Shown: positions 14,207 through 17,930 of the stretch, in pieces
Layout of the letters: each line of letters begins with the position of its first letter
How positions within the stretch are numbered: the first letter of the stretch is position 1
Assembly: GCA_903877945.1 (NCBI GenBank)
Contig: CAIRFY010000518.1
Location: 1-17,930 of the forward strand
Reading direction: 5' to 3'
DNA: 17,930 nucleotides
Source of the DNA: an uncultured Oscillochloris sp.
GTDB lineage: Bacteria; Chloroflexota; Chloroflexia; Chloroflexales; Chloroflexaceae
Notes under the pieces: model-generated
Seen by the model: only the letters and a program-made list of their open reading frames with translations
Database searches by the model: none
What the model was told of the DNA's origin: nothing
Made by a program: the position numbers and the translations under genes

Positions 14207-14325
14207 CTCAGGGCATGTGCAAAGTCGTGTGACGCCGAGCAGCCCTCACCCCCCAGCCCCCTCTCCCTGTGAGGGAGAGGGGTAGGGGGTGAGGGCCGGA
14301 GGGTGACTTTGCTCATGCCCTGGAG
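14207..14325. repeat. Compound inverted-repeat element (REP-like, MITE-sized)
   Basis: The centre is a two-part hairpin: CCCTCACCCCC (14243-14253) with GGGGGTGAGGG (14285-14295), and CCCCTCTCCCT (14258-14268) with AGGGAGAGGGG (14272-14282), loop GTG. Around it, 14207-14226 and 14305-14325 form an outer inverted repeat (AGGGCATGTGCAAAGTC against its near complement). Total span is about 119 bases in the gap between the hybrid kinase and rmlD-like gene. It could also terminate or protect the kinase message, though no U tract follows. Confidence 0.7.
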
Positions 14326-14340
14326 ATGCCCTCCTTCCGT

Positions 14341-14369
14341 TTGACGCTACTCTTACGATCTGCTACTCT
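14341..14369 (+). promoter_or_regulatory. Candidate promoter of the sugar cluster
   Basis: TTGACG (14341-14346), a 17-base spacer ending in an extended TGC, and TACTCT (14364-14369). The -35 matches at five of six positions; the -10 is poor (three of six) but is helped by the extended element. The predicted start near 14376 leaves a ~37-base leader before the GTG start at 14413. Confidence 0.45.
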
Positions 14370-14412
14370 GTTTGCCTGATTAGGGCGAGCGCAAAGTGAG
14401 GAGAGGCGTACT

Positions 14413-15252
14413 GTGCGGATTGTGATCACCGGCGCGAGTGGGCAGCTTGGCATGGCCCTTGCCGCCACCTTCGCCCACGGCCACGATCTCACGCTGCTCG
14501 GGCACGGCCAGATCGAACTGAGCAACCCGCAGGCGGCGGATCAGATCGCCGCATCCGGTGCCGACCTGGTGATCCACCCGGCGGCCTACACAAACGTCGA
14601 TGGCTGCGCCCGTGACCCTGAGCGCGCCTACCGGGTCAACGCCCTGGGCACGAAGTATGTGGCCCTGGCATGTCGTCGCCTTGGCGCACCCCTGGTCTAT
14701 GTCAGTACCAACGAGGTTTTTGCGGGCGACGCGGATCGCCCCTATCTGGAGTACGCTGCGGCCGCGCCGATTAATGCCTACGGACGATCAAAATGGGCGG
14801 GTGAGCTGATCGTGCGCGAGCTGCTGCGCGACTTCTACATTGTGCGGGTGGCGTGGCTCTACGGCGGCGAGCGTAACTTTGTCCGCACGGTGCTGCGGCT
14901 GGCCGCATCCCCCCCGACGGGCGGGTTGCGCATGGTGGACGACGAGGTGGGCAGCCCGACCTACTGCGCCGATGTGGCCGAGGGTCTGGCCCGTCTGATC
15001 GCCACCGGCTGCTATGGCACCTACCATCTGGTGAATGCCGGATCCTGCTCGCGCTATGCGTTCTGCCGCGAGATCTTGCGTCAAGCAGGCTACGCGGATG
15101 TACCCGTCACCCCGATCCGCCTCGCTGACTACCAGCGCGATAGTTCGCCGCCACCCTACACTCCCCTGGCAAACCTCGCCGCTACGGATCTGGGCGTGAC
15201 TCTGCGCCCCTGGCAGGATGCGCTGGCTGCCTACCTCGCAACCCTGGCATGA
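14413..15252 (+). CDS. RmlD-like dTDP-4-dehydrorhamnose reductase
   Basis: A 279-residue short-chain (extended SDR) NAD(P)H enzyme. The family reduces dTDP-4-keto-L-rhamnose to dTDP-L-rhamnose, the donor for surface polysaccharides and glycolipids. The nucleotide motif GASGQLG is at 7-13. IHPAAYTNVDGCARDPERAYRVNA is the RmlD signature, with the chain broken here only by its natural spacing. The catalytic YxxxK is Y123/K127 (AYGRSKWAGE). The usual STDYVFDG is STNEVFAGD, a modest departure, so the exact sugar is uncertain. The start is GTG at 14413, supported by GAGGAG about 9 bases before it. Its stop overlaps the next start (ATGA), showing translational coupling with the GT2 gene. The RmlA, B and C partners are not in the window. 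Confidence 0.88.
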   Translation: MRIVITGASGQLGMALAATFAHGHDLTLLGHGQIELSNPQAADQIAASGADLVIHPAAYTNVDGCARDPERAYRVNALGTKYVALACRRLGAPLVYVSTNEVFAGDADRPYLEYAAAAPINAYGRSKWAGELIVRELLRDFYIVRVAWLYGGERNFVRTVLRLAASPPTGGLRMVDDEVGSPTYCADVAEGLARLIATGCYGTYHLVNAGSCSRYAFCREILRQAGYADVPVTPIRLADYQRDSSPPPYTPLANLAATDLGVTLRPWQDALAAYLATLA

Positions 15253-16220
15253 TCGACGTTATTATCCCGACCTACAACGGCGCACACTTGCTGCCTGCCT
15301 GTCTCGACGCCCTGAGCGCCCAAAGCCGACGTGATTTCACGGTGACCGTGGTGGACGACGGCAGCCGTGATGAGTCGCTGGCCCTGCTTGCCGAGCGCTA
15401 CCCCACTGTGCGGGTGCTGGCCCGGCCGCAGAACCAGGGTCTGGCGAAGGCGGTGAACGCCGGGATCGCCGCCACCGCCGCGCCCTATGTGGTGCTGCTG
15501 AATAATGATACCGAGGCTGACCCACGCTGGCTCGATCAACTGGTGGGTGCGCTGGAACACCGGCCGCAGTATGCCTTCGCCGCCAGTAAACTGCTGCTCT
15601 TCGACCGACGCGACCACATCCACTCCGCCGGTGACTACTACCAGGTCAGCGGCGAGCCGGGTTCGCGTGGGGTGTGGGATTGCGACAGCGGTCAGTACGA
15701 TGTGGTCAGCGAGGTCTTTGGCCCGTGCGCGGGGGCGGCGGCCTACCGGCGCAGCGCGCTGGACGAACTGGCCGATGACGGCAAGGTCTTCGACGAGGAT
15801 CTCGTGATGTACTGCGAGGACGTGGACCTGAACCTGCGGGCGCGGCGGGCCGGGCTGCGGACGATCTTCGTGCCGACGGCGGTTGTCTACCATAAACTGA
15901 GCGCCACCGGCGGCGGGACTCTGGCTAGTTACTACTGCGGGCGCAACTTCGCCCTGGTGTGGGCGAAGAATATGCCCGATCACATGGCTCGCCGTTACTG
16001 GCCGAACCTGCTACGCTCGCAGCTAAGGTTCACCCTGCACAGCCTGCGCCATCTGCGCGAGCCAGCCGCCCGCGCCCGCCTGCGCGGCCAGTTGTCTGCC
16101 CTGCGCCATCTGCCCCGTTTCCTTGCCAAGCGCCCGCCAGCGGCCAACAATCGGGCTGCAGAACTCCTCGCCGACGCTATTGTGCGCTGGTCGCCGGCCG
16201 GTGGCCAACCGCTAAAGTGA
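15249..16220 (+). CDS. GT2 glycosyltransferase, rhamnosyltransferase-like
   Basis: A 323-residue inverting GT-A enzyme. The opening MIDVIIPTYNGAHLLPACL is typical. Donor-binding acids are DD36-37 (VVDDGS) and N85-N86-D87 (LLNNDTE), where many family 2 enzymes have DxD or NND. The catalytic base region is YCEDVDLNLRARRAG with E190/D191. This ED-V-D-L pattern is common in WbbL-type rhamnosyltransferases, matching the RmlD-like neighbour, so rhamnose transfer is a reasonable inference. The C-terminal ~80 residues are basic and amphipathic (LRHLREPAARARLRGQ), suggesting membrane association. The gene overlaps the reductase by four bases and is followed three bases later by the second GT2. Confidence 0.87.
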   Translation: MIDVIIPTYNGAHLLPACLDALSAQSRRDFTVTVVDDGSRDESLALLAERYPTVRVLARPQNQGLAKAVNAGIAATAAPYVVLLNNDTEADPRWLDQLVGALEHRPQYAFAASKLLLFDRRDHIHSAGDYYQVSGEPGSRGVWDCDSGQYDVVSEVFGPCAGAAAYRRSALDELADDGKVFDEDLVMYCEDVDLNLRARRAGLRTIFVPTAVVYHKLSATGGGTLASYYCGRNFALVWAKNMPDHMARRYWPNLLRSQLRFTLHSLRHLREPAARARLRGQLSALRHLPRFLAKRPPAANNRAAELLADAIVRWSPAGGQPLK

Positions 16221-16223
16221 GAT

Positions 16224-16979
16224 ATGGTGTCTCCTGAAACACCCCTGCTCTCGATTGTGATCCCGGCCTACAATGAGGAAGGACGTCTGCCGACGACCCT
16301 GAGTAGGATCATGGACTACCTGGAACGTCAGCGCTACGTTAGCGAGGTGCTGGTGGTCGATGATGGTAGCAGCGATGAGACGGCGGCGACGGCGGCGCTG
16401 CACCCTGGCGTGACAGTGCTGCGCCGCGACCACCGGGGGAAGGGCTTCGCAGTGCGGGCCGGAGCCCTCGCCGCCCGTGGCAGTTATATCCTGCTCTGCG
16501 ACGCCGACCTAGCGGTGCCAATCGAGGAATGGGAGAAAATGTACGCCCACCTCATATCTGGTTCCGATCTCGTGATCGGCTCACGCGAAGGGCTGGGGGC
16601 CACCCGCCAGGGTGAGCCGTGGTACCGCCATGTGATGGGTCGCGTGTTCAACATGATCATCGGCGTGGTTGCGATCCGGGGAATTAAGGATACCCAGTGC
16701 GGATTTAAGGCGCTACGCCGCACAACTGCCCAGGATCTCTTCCGGCGCGTGCGGATCTACGGCGATAACGCGCCCATCCTGCACGGTGCCGCCGTGACGG
16801 CCTATGATGTGGAACTGCTCTTTCTGGCCCGCCGCAGCGGCTACCGCATCGTCGAGGTGCCGGTACTCTGGAACTATGGCGCGGAGACGAAGGTAAACCC
16901 TGTGCGCGATTCGCTGCGCAACCTGCGCGATGTACTCACCGTGCGGCTGAATGATCTGCGCGGGCGCTATCAGTCGTAA
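16224..16979 (+). CDS. GT2 polyprenyl/dolichyl-phosphate-sugar synthase-like
   Basis: A 251-residue cytoplasmic-face GT2 enzyme of the DPM1/ALG5-like group, which charges a polyprenyl phosphate with a sugar from a nucleotide donor. Motifs are SIVIPAYNEEGRLP at the start, DD46-47 (VVDDGSSDET), RGKGFAVRAG at 71-80, the DAD metal motif 93-95 (LLCDADLAVPIEE) and IKDTQCGFKAL. No C-terminal membrane helices are present, so this is the short form. The three-base gap after the first GT2 places it in the same operon, and it may supply lipid-linked sugar to that pathway. The start has only a weak GTGAG ribosome site. The TAA stop lies within the 5-bp target duplication of the MITE that follows. Confidence 0.87.
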   Translation: MVSPETPLLSIVIPAYNEEGRLPTTLSRIMDYLERQRYVSEVLVVDDGSSDETAATAALHPGVTVLRRDHRGKGFAVRAGALAARGSYILLCDADLAVPIEEWEKMYAHLISGSDLVIGSREGLGATRQGEPWYRHVMGRVFNMIIGVVAIRGIKDTQCGFKALRRTTAQDLFRRVRIYGDNAPILHGAAVTAYDVELLFLARRSGYRIVEVPVLWNYGAETKVNPVRDSLRNLRDVLTVRLNDLRGRYQS

Positions 16980-17076
16980 GGCATGTTTCAGATTGCAGAT
17001 TTTAGATTGCAGATTTGCCGCAACAAGACGCGGTGCATGTGCCCACACTGTTAAGCTGATTTGAAACATGCGTAAG
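16976..17076. mobile_element. Complete 91-bp MITE with TIRs and 5-bp target duplication
   Basis: The element 16981-17071 begins GCATGTTTCA and ends TGAAACATGC, a perfect 10-bp terminal inverted repeat. It is flanked by GTAAG on both sides (16976-16980 and 17072-17076), a target site duplication. Its interior carries two copies of AGATTGCAGATTT and no coding potential. It has landed at the stop codon of the GT2 gene; the duplication preserves that stop. Related sequences are at 1-20 and 2190-2248. A transposase acting in trans must be elsewhere. Confidence 0.85.
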
Positions 17077-17152
17077 GGTGTCGCAGCCGATTCATGCGTG
17101 GGGTGTCAGTCCACCGAAGTTGCCGCGCCCTAACACCTCACCAAAGGGAACT

Positions 17153-17461
17153 ATGCAGACTATTACCAAAAACCAGCGCAACTACCTGCGCAAGATCGCC
17201 AACCCGCTCAAGCCCACGGTTATGCTGGGCAAGCAAGGATTCACCGATCAGATCATCGAGAAGATCGCCCACGAGCTCGACGCCCACGAATTGATTAAGG
17301 TGCGCTTTCTGGAGTTCAAGGACGAGCGCAAGCAGATCACGGAGGCGATTCTGGAGGAGACAGGCAGCGCCCTGGTGGGACTGATCGGCAATGTGGCCAT
17401 CCTCTACCGTCAGCAGGCCGATCCTGAGCGACGTACCATTATGCTACCCGGCATTGTCTAG
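17153..17461 (+). CDS. yhbY: YhbY-family (CRM domain) RNA-binding protein
   Basis: A 102-residue protein that is essentially one CRM domain, the YhbY type associated with pre-50S ribosomal particles. It has the family opening TKNQRNYLRKIANPLKP, the GxxG-type RNA loop GKQG (26-29), and VRFLEFKDERKQITEAILEETGSALVGLIGNVAILYR, given here only to show that the alternating helix and strand pattern and the terminal IGNVAILYR are intact. The ATG at 17153 has AAGGGA about 5 bases upstream; an in-frame ATG at 17078 would add 25 unrelated residues directly next to the MITE. The length is normal. It lies 173 bases past the GT2 gene, with the MITE in between, and 14 bases before a small membrane-anchored protein gene. 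Confidence 0.93.
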   Translation: MQTITKNQRNYLRKIANPLKPTVMLGKQGFTDQIIEKIAHELDAHELIKVRFLEFKDERKQITEAILEETGSALVGLIGNVAILYRQQADPERRTIMLPGIV

Positions 17462-17475
17462 GGAGGAACCCACGG

Positions 17476-17832
17476 ATGCGCAAAGGTTTCTGGATCGCGT
17501 TCTGGGCAGTGCTTGCAGCGGTTATCTGGCGCGAGGCGGTGCTGTCGGCACGGTTGCGCAACGCACGGGTGAACGGACTGAGCCGCGTCTCGCCGTTCTA
17601 TGCCAGGTTCAGTTGGGACTACGGTGCGGGTGCCCGACCGCAGAGCGTTATTTTTGATCTAGATCTGGGCGGCGGGGCGGCGGGCAGCGTCACCACCGAT
17701 GGTGAGGCTACCGAGGCGGAGGTACCCCTGGGTAGTCCGGCGGCGGGGCCGTACCGGATCACGGCGACGGCTACCTACCGCACCCTTGGGGTGGCGCATA
17801 CGCGGGTGTACCATTTCGCGGTGAGGGGGTGA
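17476..17832 (+). CDS. Small membrane-anchored hypothetical protein
   Basis: A 118-residue protein that I do not recognise. The N-terminus MRKGFWIAFWAVLAAVIW is a basic start plus one hydrophobic segment, so it is a signal anchor or uncleaved signal; no lipobox Cys is seen. The rest looks like a beta-rich extracytoplasmic domain (FDLDLGGGAAGSVTTDG, YRITATATYRTLGV, HTRVYHFAVRG), with Gly/Ala/Thr-rich strands. GGGAGG lies about 9 bases before the ATG, and it begins 14 bases after yhbY. The last three codons and stop (GTG AGG GGG TGA) form the first unit of the octamer array, so the array has supplied or reshaped its C-terminus. Confidence 0.75.
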   Translation: MRKGFWIAFWAVLAAVIWREAVLSARLRNARVNGLSRVSPFYARFSWDYGAGARPQSVIFDLDLGGGAAGSVTTDGEATEAEVPLGSPAAGPYRITATATYRTLGVAHTRVYHFAVRG

Positions 17833-17930
17833 CGCGGTGAGGGGGTGACGCGGTGAGGGGGTGACGCGGTGACGCGGTGACGCGGTGACGCGGTGACGCG
17901 GTGAGGGGGTGACGCGGTGAGGGGGTGACG
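17821..17930. repeat. Octamer tandem array of two alternating variants
   Basis: From 17821 the DNA is an unbroken run of 8-base units, GTGAGGGG (A) or GTGACGCG (B). There are 13 complete units and six bases of a 14th before the window ends. The order is ABABABBBBBABA then the start of B. Because 8 is not a multiple of 3 and every unit brings a TGA, all three forward frames are stopped. It begins inside the previous gene's final codons. Arrays of this type change length by slippage. Confidence 0.92.

Noticed and set aside
17821..17930. Terminal array as a CRISPR
   Set aside because: The units are contiguous 8-mers without spacers and no cas gene is near.

Overview
The window comes from a filamentous anoxygenic phototroph of the Chloroflexota, most likely order Chloroflexales (Chloroflexus/Oscillochloris/Roseiflexus relatives). 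The core is a bacteriochlorophyll a gene block on the minus strand. It encodes a BCH/PucC-type MFS protein, BchF, BchC, BchX, a small one-helix membrane protein, BchI and BchD. BchX means BChl a is made, not only chlorophylls. The order-level assignment is inferred from gene content, high GC and repeat style; no marker gene settles the genus.

Layout: (1) 1-1500, plus strand: FmdB-type zinc-ribbon protein and FtsY, closed by a perfect 26-bp inverted-repeat terminator. (2) 1530-3500, minus strand: an FHA plus winged-helix regulator and a GT-B glycosyltransferase. (3) 3667-11734, minus strand: the pigment block. It appears to be driven by a good sigma70-like promoter at 11923-11951 with a ~180-nt leader. 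It is punctuated by a stem after the MFS gene, a palindrome at the bchC/bchX junction, a stem after bchX, an intrinsic terminator in front of bchI and a 34-bp stem between bchI and bchD. (4) 11735-12239: a 505-base, partly AT-rich divergent intergenic region with both promoters and several palindromes. (5) 12240-14200, plus strand: an unrecognised 141-aa protein and a receiver-PAS-like-histidine kinase hybrid. (6) 14413-17832, plus strand: a surface-sugar cluster (RmlD-like reductase and two GT2 glycosyltransferases), then YhbY and a small membrane-anchored protein. (7) 17821-17930: an octamer tandem array running off the window.

The pigment genes cover several pathway steps. BchI and BchD are Mg-chelatase subunits. 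BchF hydrates the C3 vinyl group, BchC oxidises the hydroxyethyl group, and BchX is the Fe protein of chlorophyllide a reductase; its BchY/BchZ partners are not in the window. The most unusual coding feature is a ~100-residue C-terminal extension on BchX whose motif pattern resembles the beta domain of the division protein FtsQ/DivIB.

The non-coding DNA is rich in small repeats. There is a 91-bp MITE with 10-bp terminal inverted repeats and a 5-bp target duplication (16976-17076), with related pieces at 1-20 and 2190-2248. There are three C-rich REP-like hairpins and two large hairpins built from quasi-heptamers. No tRNA, rRNA, CRISPR array or intact transposase was seen.
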